NCBI GenBank assembly: GCA_944322965.1
Contig: CALUQR010000002.1
Span: forward strand, 248,001 to 312,000
Source: Vulcanimicrobiota bacterium
Lineage (GTDB): Bacteria; Vulcanimicrobiota; Xenobia; Xenobiales; Xenobiaceae
Length of the DNA stretch: 64,000 nt
Direction: 5' to 3'
Part shown: one piece after another, positions 35,599-43,477 of the stretch
Numbering within the stretch: position 1 is the first letter of the stretch
Layout of the letters: the number at the start of each line of letters is the position of its first letter
Program-made: the position numbers and the translations under genes
The notes under the pieces: model-generated
Databases searched by the model: none
The model's input: the letters and a program-made list of their open reading frames with translations, nothing else
Told to the model about the DNA's origin: nothing

Positions 35599-37344
35599 AT
35601 GATTTGTCCGGCTTGCGGTTTCAAAAATAGCGAGGGAGAAATTTATTGCGACGGCTGTGGAATCCAGATCCGTATGGCGCCGGGGGCTAACCCTGAACCC
35701 CCAGAGTCGGACCTTAAAGCGGGGGCTATCTTAGGGGGGAAGTACCGCCTGGAGGAGATCCTCCAAGAGGATAGAGAGGCTATCTTCGCTCTCTTCTCTA
35801 CCCTGGAGACGGAAGAAGCTTCCGCCCGCCAAGTTATGGGCTGCCAGTTCCCTAGTAACCCCCAGCAGGCCTCAGAGGTCTACGCCGCCTTAGCGGAGGT
35901 CGAACACGAGGGGCTGTGGCGGATCCAAGAGTTAGTGAGCGAGGAGAAGGGCAATTGGCTCGTCGGCCCCCCCGTAGGCCAGCCCCTGGGCCGTTATTTA
36001 AGTAGTAGAGAGCCGCTCCAATTAGAGGAGATTATCAATATAGGTCTCGATATCCTCAACGCCCTCAAGATCTTACACAATATGTGCCAGATCTTTAACG
36101 CCATCTCCTTAGACGGGGTGTGGATCGACCAAGAGAAGCGGGCGGTATTAACGCGCTACGACCGTTTGCAAGCTAAATACCACGTCCAGGCGGAGACGGG
36201 GAGCGTCTTGCCCGGCTTCTCCGCTCCCGAAGCCTACGGGCTAGAGGGCGGGGAGCTGACCCGCCGCTCCGACATCTTTGGAGTGGGGGCCCTGCTCTAC
36301 TACTTATGGACCCAAAAGACGGTCGAAGTGGGCAGTCAAGTCAACTTTAGTCAGCCCCCCTTAAAGACGCTTCGCCAACAGGCCTTCTACAAAGTCTTAA
36401 CTAAGGCTCTGGAGCGCTCCCCCCATATCCGTTGGCTCTCGGCCTCCGAGATGGCTGAGGCCCTGCATAAGGTCCTCAACCAGCCCGATACGGAGATCCC
36501 AGCTGGGCCGGCCCCCGTCAAACTCTCTACCTACTCCGAATTTGCCGACTACCAGGTGGCCAAAGTGACCGACGTAGGGGTGGTGCGCAAGATCAATCAA
36601 GACGCCTTCTTAGAGCTCAGCCTCTCCGTCTGTGAGCGCGACCGTCCCACCACCCTGCACTTTGTGGGGGTTATCGACGGCATGGGGGGCGAAGCGGAGG
36701 GGGATAAGGCCGCCTCTTTGGCCGCTAGAGCTATAGCCCGCGAGCTTTTACATCTCACCTTGCCCCTCAAAAACGATGGGGCCACCACTATCTTACTGCC
36801 CTTAGATCCCAAGGAGCGCAAAGTCTTTTTGATCGAGCGGGCTCTGCAGGCCGCCAATCGCACCATCTTTGAATACGCCTGCAAGGCGCCCCGCCGCCGG
36901 GGTATGGGCTGTACGATCTCTTGCGTCCTCTTAGAGGGGGCGGAGGCGGTCTTTGGCCACGTGGGCGATACTCGCGGCTACCGCATGGCCCGGGAGATGG
37001 ATCAGGTGACTACCGACCACTCTATCGTGGGCCAATTAGTCCAGCTGGGGACGCTCACTAGGGAAGAGGCCCGCCGCTCTCCCAAGCGCAGTATTATCTA
37101 TCGCGCTTTGGGCACGCAGGCCGAGGTGGAGGTGGAGACCTATGATCGCCAAATAGCGCCGGGCGAATATATTATGCTCAGCTCCGACGGGGTGTGGGAG
37201 TATTATAGCGACGAGGAGCTGCTCTCTTACTTCCAAAAGGGGAGCGAACCCAGTCTTATCGCCAAGCGTTTAGTGCAGGTCTGTTTGGAGCGCGGAGCGG
37301 ACGATAACGCTACGGTAGCTATTATTAGGCGGCGTCCCCGTTAG
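35599..37344 (+). CDS. Zinc ribbon / pseudokinase / PP2C phosphatase fusion
   Basis: ATG 35599 is chosen over an in-frame TTG at 35563 because it follows GGAGGG by ten bases and starts at the zinc ribbon. Residues 3-20 hold two CxxC pairs. Residues 42-300 are kinase-like (GGKYRLEEIL, then LPGFSAPEAYG and RRSDIFGVGALLYYL) but lack the glycine loop, the ATP-binding Lys, HRD (replaced by NAISLDGVW) and DFG, so this is a pseudokinase. Residues 320-580 are a complete PP2C Ser/Thr phosphatase with NQDAF, GVIDGMGGEAEGD, FGHVGDTRGYR, LSSDGVWEYYSD and GADDNATVAII, so phosphatase activity is expected. First gene of the signalling island. Confidence 0.92.
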   Translation: MICPACGFKNSEGEIYCDGCGIQIRMAPGANPEPPESDLKAGAILGGKYRLEEILQEDREAIFALFSTLETEEASARQVMGCQFPSNPQQASEVYAALAEVEHEGLWRIQELVSEEKGNWLVGPPVGQPLGRYLSSREPLQLEEIINIGLDILNALKILHNMCQIFNAISLDGVWIDQEKRAVLTRYDRLQAKYHVQAETGSVLPGFSAPEAYGLEGGELTRRSDIFGVGALLYYLWTQKTVEVGSQVNFSQPPLKTLRQQAFYKVLTKALERSPHIRWLSASEMAEALHKVLNQPDTEIPAGPAPVKLSTYSEFADYQVAKVTDVGVVRKINQDAFLELSLSVCERDRPTTLHFVGVIDGMGGEAEGDKAASLAARAIARELLHLTLPLKNDGATTILLPLDPKERKVFLIERALQAANRTIFEYACKAPRRRGMGCTISCVLLEGAEAVFGHVGDTRGYRMAREMDQVTTDHSIVGQLVQLGTLTREEARRSPKRSIIYRALGTQAEVEVETYDRQIAPGEYIMLSSDGVWEYYSDEELLSYFQKGSEPSLIAKRLVQVCLERGADDNATVAIIRRRPR

Positions 37345-37440
37345 GGCAGGAATGATTTGGCGGGGTTCTAAAATACCAGAGCGATTTACTTAGTTACTTG
37401 AGAAGAGGTCCCTTTCGGGCTTACTAGGAGGAGGAAAGGC

Positions 37441-38721
37441 GTGGCGGAAGTCAATCTGCGCACCAGTCTCAGTTACCAGGCGGTAATGACGACGAGCGAA
37501 AATAAGTTAACCTATTTGCTGGCGGAGGTTTCGCCGGGAGAGGAGATAGGGGGCTCTTCCTTGGGCCTCAACTTGGCTATCGTCTTAGATAAGAGCGGTT
37601 CGATGTATGCGGCCGAGAAATTGGATTACGTCATCCAAGCGGTGAGCCACGCTATCGATATGCTGCGCCCCCAGGATCTGTGCTCTATTGTCGTCTTTGC
37701 CGATCGGGCGCGGGTTTTGATCCCCTCCAGTCAACTTTACGATAAGTCGACCGCCAAGTTGATGATCCAAAAGTTAGACCACGTCGACGTAGGCTCGGGC
37801 ACCGACATGTTGCGAGCTATAGACGCCGCCCTCTATGAGGTGCGCCGCAACTTCTCGCGGGATAGGCTCAATCATATTATCATCTTGACCGACGGGCAGA
37901 CGCTCAACGAAAAGCAGTGTCGCGAGCGCTGCGTAATGGCCGCTGAAGAGGGGATCTCCGTCTCTACGATCGGGGTAGGGGACGACTTTAACGAGAAGTT
38001 CTTGCTCAATATCGCCAATAGCTGTCGGGGTACTTCCTATTATATCGACCGCCCCTGCGATATTCAGCAGATCTTTGCTAGCGAGTTGGCGGGCGTCCAG
38101 AATGTGATCGTTAAAAATTGCCGTCTCAACTTGAAGCTCTCTAAGGATGTGAGCGTGCGCCGGGTCTATAAGGTCAAGCCTTTAATTAACGATCTGGGGG
38201 CTCCCGAAGTAGTCGATCGCCTCTGCTCCTTGCCTTTGGCCGACTTACAGCGCAATGAGACCCAGTCTATGCTCTTTGAGCTCATCTTGCCCTCCCGCCG
38301 GGCGGGCGTCTATCGCTTGGCTCAGGCCAGCTTGAGTTATGAGATACCCGGCCAAGGGGTCCAGGAGAACCAGTCGCCCCAAGATATTACGATTACCTAC
38401 ACTGAGGATCCCTCGCAAGCGGCCGTGGTGACGCCCAAAGTCTTACAGATAGTCGATAGCGTCAGTATCTTCCGCCAGCAGACGCGGGCTCTGCAATTAG
38501 CTAAGGAGGGCGATCGCGGCCGGGCTACGCAACTCTTGCGCTCCACCGCCACCCAGCTCTTACAGCAGGGTCATGAAGAGTTGGCCAACCAGGCGCTCAG
38601 CGAGGCTCTGAGCTTAGAAAAGGGCGGCATGGCCAGTTCGGCCGGCACTAAGAAGTTGGAGTATGGCACGCGCAAGCTGACCCAACTCTTGAGCGAGGTC
38701 CCCGATATTCCCCAAAGTTAA
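37441..38721 (+). CDS. Von Willebrand factor A domain protein
   Basis: The vWA domain occupies about residues 40-230 with a complete metal-ion-dependent adhesion site: DKSGS (Asp50, Ser52, Ser54), Thr in VGSGTDML and Asp in IILTDGQT. An immunoglobulin-like beta region (about 230-320) and a helical tail rich in Ala, Leu and Gln follow, where ALQLAKEGDRGRATQLL suggests a TPR-like hairpin. No signal peptide or membrane helix is seen, so it is cytoplasmic. Starts at GTG 37441 after GGAGGAGG. Between a PP2C fusion and two FHA proteins, it resembles the TerY-type member of phosphorylation triads. Confidence 0.9.
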   Translation: MAEVNLRTSLSYQAVMTTSENKLTYLLAEVSPGEEIGGSSLGLNLAIVLDKSGSMYAAEKLDYVIQAVSHAIDMLRPQDLCSIVVFADRARVLIPSSQLYDKSTAKLMIQKLDHVDVGSGTDMLRAIDAALYEVRRNFSRDRLNHIIILTDGQTLNEKQCRERCVMAAEEGISVSTIGVGDDFNEKFLLNIANSCRGTSYYIDRPCDIQQIFASELAGVQNVIVKNCRLNLKLSKDVSVRRVYKVKPLINDLGAPEVVDRLCSLPLADLQRNETQSMLFELILPSRRAGVYRLAQASLSYEIPGQGVQENQSPQDITITYTEDPSQAAVVTPKVLQIVDSVSIFRQQTRALQLAKEGDRGRATQLLRSTATQLLQQGHEELANQALSEALSLEKGGMASSAGTKKLEYGTRKLTQLLSEVPDIPQS

Positions 38722-38799
38722 GAGTTTGGAGTAGGCTCTCCCTACCGGGGGCGGGCTACTTACCTTTAGATACTAGAAATTATATTGAGGAGAACGTCC

Positions 38800-39801
38800 A
38801 TGAAATGTAATGTCTGTGGTTCGGATAACGTCGAAGGCTCCATCTTCTGCGAAGATTGCGGCAGTAAGTTGGCGACCCCCGCCCCGGTGATCGCCGCTAC
38901 CGTAGCTCCGGCCCCCGCCCCGGCGGCTTCCCCTGCCGCTCCCTTTACTCCCGCCCCGGCGGCTTCCCCTGCCGCTCCCTTTACTCCCGCTGCGGCGGTA
39001 GCCGCGCCCGTGCCCGCCCCTCCCGCTCCCAGCGCCGGGGCCCCTCCCACGCCGCAGATCTTGTGCCCCTCTTGTCAGACCCCCAATCCCAGCGGCTCTT
39101 CCTTCTGTGAGAATTGCGGGTCCAGTTTGCAAGTGGCTCCCGCGCCCGCTCCCGGGCCCTTCAGTGCGGCTGTGGCTCCTACCCCCGCTCAGGCTACGCC
39201 CGCTCCCATCCCCGCTCCTCCGGCGCCCGTAGCTCCGACCCCCGCCCCGGTAGCGCCGGCGGCTGCGCCCGTGCCCGCCCCTCCCGCTCCGGCGCCTACT
39301 CCCGCCCCGGCGGCTGCTCCCGCTGCGGCGGCTAGCGTGCTCTGTCCGGCCTGTGGAGCTAGCAATACGGCGGGTTCTAACTTCTGCGAGGATTGTGGCG
39401 CCAGTCTGAAGGCGGCGGCCGCCCCCGCGCCTTTGGCCACGGCCAGCGCCACCCCCATCCCGGCGCCCGTAGCTAGCGCCGCTCCCGCCGGGCCGGCTCG
39501 CTTAATTATGCCCAACCAGGTAGAGTTGCCCTTAACTAAGGAAGAGAGCCTCTTAGGGCGCAACTCGCCGGCCGACAATATCTATCCGGAAGTCGATCTG
39601 ACCGATTTGGATCCTGAGTCTTACGTCTCCCGCCGTCACGGTCGCATCTTGCGCCAGGGCGGTAAGTATCTCTACGAAGATATTGGTTCTTCCAACGGTT
39701 CCTTCATTAACGGTACGCGCTTGCAGTCCCACATCCAGACGGAGCTGCACGATGGCGATACGCTGCGTTTAGGGCGTACGGAGATGACCTTCCGCCTCTA
39801 A
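38800..39801 (+). CDS. Triple zinc-ribbon protein with C-terminal FHA domain
   Basis: ATG 38800 follows AGGAG and begins directly at the first ribbon. Three near-identical ribbons (CX2C-X10-CX2C, such as CNVCGSDNVEGSIFCEDCG) are spaced by long Pro/Ala linkers. The last 95 residues form an FHA domain, which binds phosphothreonine: LLGRNSPADN, SRRHGRI, DIGSSNGSFINGTRL and DGDTLRLG contain the Arg, Ser-x-x-His and Asn residues of the binding site. Part of the linker is a perfect 36-base tandem duplication. It likely docks onto phosphorylated partners of the same locus. Confidence 0.92.
   Translation: MKCNVCGSDNVEGSIFCEDCGSKLATPAPVIAATVAPAPAPAASPAAPFTPAPAASPAAPFTPAAAVAAPVPAPPAPSAGAPPTPQILCPSCQTPNPSGSSFCENCGSSLQVAPAPAPGPFSAAVAPTPAQATPAPIPAPPAPVAPTPAPVAPAAAPVPAPPAPAPTPAPAAAPAAAASVLCPACGASNTAGSNFCEDCGASLKAAAAPAPLATASATPIPAPVASAAPAGPARLIMPNQVELPLTKEESLLGRNSPADNIYPEVDLTDLDPESYVSRRHGRILRQGGKYLYEDIGSSNGSFINGTRLQSHIQTELHDGDTLRLGRTEMTFRL
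38914..38985 (+). repeat. 36-base perfect tandem duplication in a Pro/Ala linker
   Basis: Two identical 36-base units (38914-38949 and 38950-38985) encode the twelve-residue linker PAASPAAPFTPA twice. Identity at every base implies recent slippage or duplication. Confidence 0.9.
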
Positions 39802-39819
39802 AAGTAGCCTTCTAGATCG

Positions 39820-39853
39820 GTCGCCGCCCTCCCCAGTCGGGGAGGGCGGCGAC
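39820..39853 (+). repeat. 15-bp GC-rich inverted repeat after the zinc-ribbon FHA gene
   Basis: A perfect stem pairs 39820-39834 with 39839-39853 around AGTC. There is no T tract, so it may stabilise the 3' end of the upstream mRNA or slow the polymerase before the TPR-FHA gene. Confidence 0.7.
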
Positions 39854-39893
39854 AACTTAGGGAGTTACGGGCTGGGAGCAAAGGAGCGACAAG

Positions 39894-41546
39894 ATGGCAG
39901 AGCAAGCCGATATATTATCCAAATTGAAAGATGGGTTGGGGATCGCCGGCAAGTTGGCGGGCAAAGGGGTCGATGAGGTATCGGGACTCTTCTCTAAAAA
40001 GGACGACCAGAGCCGCTACCAACAGAGCAACCTCTTTTGGAGTCGCAGCGCCTGGAAGGCGGCCTCGGGACTGACGCCCAGCCTAGATTTCTGCGAGCCC
40101 CAACTGGGGCTAGGCTTTGCCAGCAGTATGATGCAGCGCCTGACCGTCTCTAAGGCGGAGCGCCTCTTTATGCAGGCTTGCGCCCATCTGACCAGTATGG
40201 ATACGGAGCAGGCCTTAGACAATTTGCGCCAGGCGGCCAGCCAAGATACCCAGTTTACGGACGCCTACTTCCTTTTAGGTTGTACCCTCTTCGAACTGGG
40301 GCAGGCCATGGAGGCGGCCTCTCAATTCCAAAAGGCCCTGCTCTGCCAACAGGGGCTCGGTCAAAAGATTAAAAAGTACCTGCCCTCCTTTAAGATGACC
40401 CTGCCTCTAACCCCTTGGAGCAAAGTAGTCCTCTTTGCCGACCTTTTGGGGGTCAATATCCTCTTAGCCTTGGCCTGGCGGCGGGCGGGCAATCTGAGCA
40501 TGGCGGCCTCCGTCTTAGAGCAGATTATGAGCGTCTTGCCCGACCAGCCCTTAGCTCAATTCTTTATGGCCGTCCTGCGCTTAGAGTTGGGCCAGTGGGC
40601 CGCAGTCAGTATGCTCTTAGCCGATAAGCCCGTAGAGTCTACTATCCAGGCCGCCAACTTGATCCTCTTAGGTTACGCCGCTAGAGAGCAAGGGCAGGGG
40701 AATGGGCTGGCGGAGAGTTTTGAGAAGGCTCTGCAGCGTACCGATATCGATCGCGTCTTGCGCTACGATCTGCTTATCGCCCAAGGGGAATTGAAGGCCC
40801 CCCTGGGTTTAGGCGATCCCCAGGCGCTCTTAGGGCGCGTCCAGAGCGAGTGTCCGGAGTATATCCCCCTCTTCCAGCGCCTCTCTATTAACCCCCTCTC
40901 CGGAGGCGGCTCTACCCACCAGACGCTCAATATCTCTAACCCTACCCCCTTTAGCCCGGTAGCCGCGCCCCCCAGTAGCCCCCTGGGAGAGAGTCTGCCC
41001 TCCCTCCCGCCCCATTTGGGTAGCGCCCCTAAAGCGACGGTAGAGATTAACCATCTGGCTCCGCCCCCTCCCGCGGCGACGCCCGCCCCTCTAGCCGCCG
41101 CTCCGGCTCCTCCCGCGCCCCACCCGATGGCCTCGGTAGTTCCGCCGGCCCTTCCGGCGCCCCCTCCGGCCGTTGCGACGCCTCCTTCAGGCCTTCCCGC
41201 CGCTCCGCCGACTCTTCCTGCAGCTCCGCCGCCCGCCGCTCCTCAGGAGGCCGACTACTTAAACTTACAGCTCAGCTGCGGTCGTTTGGGGCAGGTCTAT
41301 CCCTTACAAAAGCCGCAGCTCATTATCGGCCGGGAGAGCGGGGATATTATCCTCAATTTCGATAGCTCTATCTCCCATACCCACGCGCGCCTCGATCGCG
41401 GGCGGGATGGCCATTACTACGTTATGGACTTGCAATCGACTAACGGGGTTTTCCTCAACGGTCACCGGCTGCTCGCCAATCAGTCTTATCCTTTAAAGCG
41501 CGGCGATCAGTTGCGGGTAGGTCAAGTCCTCTTCGACCTCATCTAG
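39894..41546 (+). CDS. TPR protein with C-terminal FHA domain
   Basis: Residues 1-40 form an amphipathic Gly/Lys-rich lead (LKDGLGIAGKLAGKGVDEVS). Residues 85-330 contain about five TPR-like hairpins, for example AYFLLGCTLFELGQAMEAAS and AQFFMAVLRLELGQW. A Pro/Ala-rich linker spans about 350-455. The last 95 residues are an FHA domain with LIIGRESGDI, SSISHTHARLDRG and DLQSTNGVFLNGHRL, preserving the Arg, Ser/His and Asn residues expected for phosphothreonine binding. It closes the PP2C-vWA-FHA series, all on one strand with short spacers. Confidence 0.9.
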   Translation: MAEQADILSKLKDGLGIAGKLAGKGVDEVSGLFSKKDDQSRYQQSNLFWSRSAWKAASGLTPSLDFCEPQLGLGFASSMMQRLTVSKAERLFMQACAHLTSMDTEQALDNLRQAASQDTQFTDAYFLLGCTLFELGQAMEAASQFQKALLCQQGLGQKIKKYLPSFKMTLPLTPWSKVVLFADLLGVNILLALAWRRAGNLSMAASVLEQIMSVLPDQPLAQFFMAVLRLELGQWAAVSMLLADKPVESTIQAANLILLGYAAREQGQGNGLAESFEKALQRTDIDRVLRYDLLIAQGELKAPLGLGDPQALLGRVQSECPEYIPLFQRLSINPLSGGGSTHQTLNISNPTPFSPVAAPPSSPLGESLPSLPPHLGSAPKATVEINHLAPPPPAATPAPLAAAPAPPAPHPMASVVPPALPAPPPAVATPPSGLPAAPPTLPAAPPPAAPQEADYLNLQLSCGRLGQVYPLQKPQLIIGRESGDIILNFDSSISHTHARLDRGRDGHYYVMDLQSTNGVFLNGHRLLANQSYPLKRGDQLRVGQVLFDLI

Positions 41547-41551
41547 GGCCC

Positions 41552-41580
41552 TTGCCTTAGCGGGGGGAACGTGCTAAAAT
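41552..41580 (+). promoter_or_regulatory. Sigma-70-type promoter for rpmA
   Basis: TTGCCT (41552-41557) and TAAAAT (41575-41580) are 17 bases apart. The -10 lies about 100 bases before rpmA, and the site starts just after the TPR-FHA stop. Confidence 0.65.
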
Positions 41581-41683
41581 GTCACCGCCCTATAAGGGTT
41601 ATTATTTTTAGTTAGGCCATATTACCCGGCGGGCCAAGTGCGGCCGTGGATTCGGCCCCAAGCCATATATCCGGAGGCAACCA

Positions 41684-41956
41684 ATGTATTTAATGGATCT
41701 TACCCGTTTTGCCCACAAAAAGGGCGCTGGCTCTTCGAAGAACGGTCGCGACTCCCAGCCTAAGATGTTGGGCGTTAAGCTTTATGGCGGCCAGATTGCC
41801 GCTGCGGGCAACATCATCGTCCGTCAGCGCGGCACTCGCTTCTATCCTGGCAAGAATGTCATGATGGGCCGCGATTTCACCCTCTTCGCCACCGCCCCGG
41901 GGATCGTCAGATTCGTAAAGCACAACGCTAAGACCTTAGTCGAAGTGGAAGGCTAA
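41684..41956 (+). CDS. rpmA: Ribosomal protein bL27 with a 9-residue N-terminal leader
   Basis: Large-subunit protein whose N-terminus reaches the peptidyl-transferase centre. The core [34 protein letters not shown] and [12 protein letters not shown] is normal. Nine residues, MYLMDLTRF, precede the AHKKG that normally follows the initiator Met. That is the same length and place as the leader MLKLNLQFF removed by the Prp protease in Firmicutes. The start has a good GGAGG site eight bases upstream. The usual upstream rplU (bL21) gene is absent here. Confidence 0.95.
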   Translation: MYLMDLTRFAHKKGAGSSKNGRDSQPKMLGVKLYGGQIAAAGNIIVRQRGTRFYPGKNVMMGRDFTLFATAPGIVRFVKHNAKTLVEVEG

Positions 41957-41983
41957 TTGCCCTCTAGCTCGCTAGAGAGCTCT

Positions 41984-42027
41984 TACTCCGGTCCGCTCTC
42001 CTTAAGGAGGGGCCGGGGTATTTTTTT
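41984..42027 (+). terminator. Terminator after rpmA
   Basis: A stem joins TACTCCGG...CTCC with GGAG...CCGGGGTA around TTAA and ends in seven T residues. Confidence 0.8.
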
Positions 42028-42067
42028 ATAGGTCTCAATTAGGGTAGATAAAAGGGTAGGAGAGGGT

Positions 42068-42814
42068 ATGCGTCCGCTAGATTGCTTGGCTACTGTGGGG
42101 GTCTGGAGTCTCTTTGGGGCTACCGTGCTCCTCTTCGACCCGCCCTTGCGCTTAGCCAGTTGGTGGGGCGGGGTGGAGGCTATGGATAAGGTCATGCCCC
42201 ACCTAGCTCGCGCCTTACAGTGGACCTTCCCCTTAGGATTTTGCCGCTTAAATGTGGAGGGCCAAGAAAATATCCCCGACCACGGGGGAGTGATCGTAGT
42301 GGGGAACCACCAATCTTTAGTGGAGAGCTTTATGCCCTTCTACTTACTGCGCCGCCTGCGCCCCAAATACGTAGCTAAAGAGCTCTTAGGGCGCTGTTAC
42401 CTGCCCTCTATCAGTTTCGCCCTGCGCCGCGGGGGCCACTGTCTCATTAATAGGCGCGACCGCGCCCAAGCTTTAGAGGCTATCGCGCGCTTGGGAGAAG
42501 AGGTGGCTAAGGGGGAAATATCGGCGGTCATCTTCCCTGAGGGGACGCGCAGCGACCAAGGGGAGTTGCAATCCTTCAAATTGGGAGGCTTGGCCACCCT
42601 CTTAGCTAAGGCCCCCCAGGCCCCCATCTTGCCCATGTTAGTCCATAACGGCCACCAGATCTATCCTAAGGGTCTGCCCCGGGTGCGGGCCGGCTCGACC
42701 GTCACCATGCGCTTTTTGCCCCTCTTAGAGCGGGCCGGGATGGAGGACCAGGAGCTCTTAGCCAAGTTGCAGACCTTAATGATCGACAATTACCGTCAAT
42801 TAGAGGGGTGCTGA
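42068..42814 (+). CDS. 1-acyl-glycerol-3-phosphate acyltransferase family protein
   Basis: Adds the second acyl chain to lysophosphatidic acid, or does a related lipid acylation, at the membrane. The acyltransferase domain shows VVGNHQSLVES (block I), the block III motif FPEGTRSDQGELQSFKLGG and the block IV region PILPMLVHNG. In block I the usual HX4D reads HX4E (Glu in place of Asp). A hydrophobic N-terminal segment (about residues 5-25) likely anchors it. The gene converges with the methyltransferase gene, overlapping it by 19 bases. Confidence 0.88.
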   Translation: MRPLDCLATVGVWSLFGATVLLFDPPLRLASWWGGVEAMDKVMPHLARALQWTFPLGFCRLNVEGQENIPDHGGVIVVGNHQSLVESFMPFYLLRRLRPKYVAKELLGRCYLPSISFALRRGGHCLINRRDRAQALEAIARLGEEVAKGEISAVIFPEGTRSDQGELQSFKLGGLATLLAKAPQAPILPMLVHNGHQIYPKGLPRVRAGSTVTMRFLPLLERAGMEDQELLAKLQTLMIDNYRQLEGC

Positions 42815-43446
42815 ACCTTATAGAACCAGACCTCTTCGTAACCCCAGCTAAAGAGGAGGCGCTCCGCCCGGAAGAGGTTGAGATGGGGATGGCGCTGCTC
42901 GTGGCCCACGGAGATCCAGCGGGTCCCTTCCGCCAATTCCTCCACCCGATCTAAGAGCAGATCGCGAGTCAGAGGGGCCCAAGTAGTACAAGCGGTGTAG
43001 AGGACGGTGGCCCCCTGGAGATCGCACTCTAAAAAGTCGTCCGTAACCCAGTGCAGGCGATCTTCTAACCCCAATTGGCGGGTAATGCGCTGGGCTAAGA
43101 GATTGTAGCTCGGTAAGAGCTCTACCCCCACCGCCTGACAACCGCAGGCCAGAGCGCTCACAAAGACCATCTTGCCCCGGCCGGAACCCAAATCGTAGAG
43201 GGTATCTTGGGGGCCCACCTGGGCTAGGCGCAAGATGGTCAAGGCCGTCTGGTAGGGGGTGTCCCCAAAGCGGAAATCTTCTTCCGGCTTGGGGGTCAAG
43301 CGGCGCTGCAGCCAAATATCGAAGGCCGGCAGGCGCAAGAGGTAGTAGAGTCCCAAGAGCAATTGGACTTTCCACAGCCCCGGTACCCGCCAAATAGCGG
43401 GCCATTCCCGGAAACTGAGCGTCAAAATAGCCCACACTTCACCCAT
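42796..43446 (-). CDS. Class I SAM-dependent methyltransferase, membrane-associated
   Basis: The glycine-rich SAM loop LYDLGSGRGKMVFVSA (motif I), VGVELLP (motif II acidic residue) and the later TDDFLECDLQGATVLYT (motif IV region) give a Rossmann methyltransferase. The N-terminal 45 residues are hydrophobic and amphipathic (WKVQLLLGLYYLLRLPAFD), suggesting attachment to the membrane. The target is not known. It lies 31 bases downstream of an HpnH-like gene and may be in the same transcript, so a lipid substrate is possible (inference). Confidence 0.82.
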   Translation of the reverse strand: MGEVWAILTLSFREWPAIWRVPGLWKVQLLLGLYYLLRLPAFDIWLQRRLTPKPEEDFRFGDTPYQTALTILRLAQVGPQDTLYDLGSGRGKMVFVSALACGCQAVGVELLPSYNLLAQRITRQLGLEDRLHWVTDDFLECDLQGATVLYTACTTWAPLTRDLLLDRVEELAEGTRWISVGHEQRHPHLNLFRAERLLFSWGYEEVWFYKVQHPSN

Positions 43447-43477
43447 GAGCTCTAAACCTAGCGCCTAATCCCTAACT

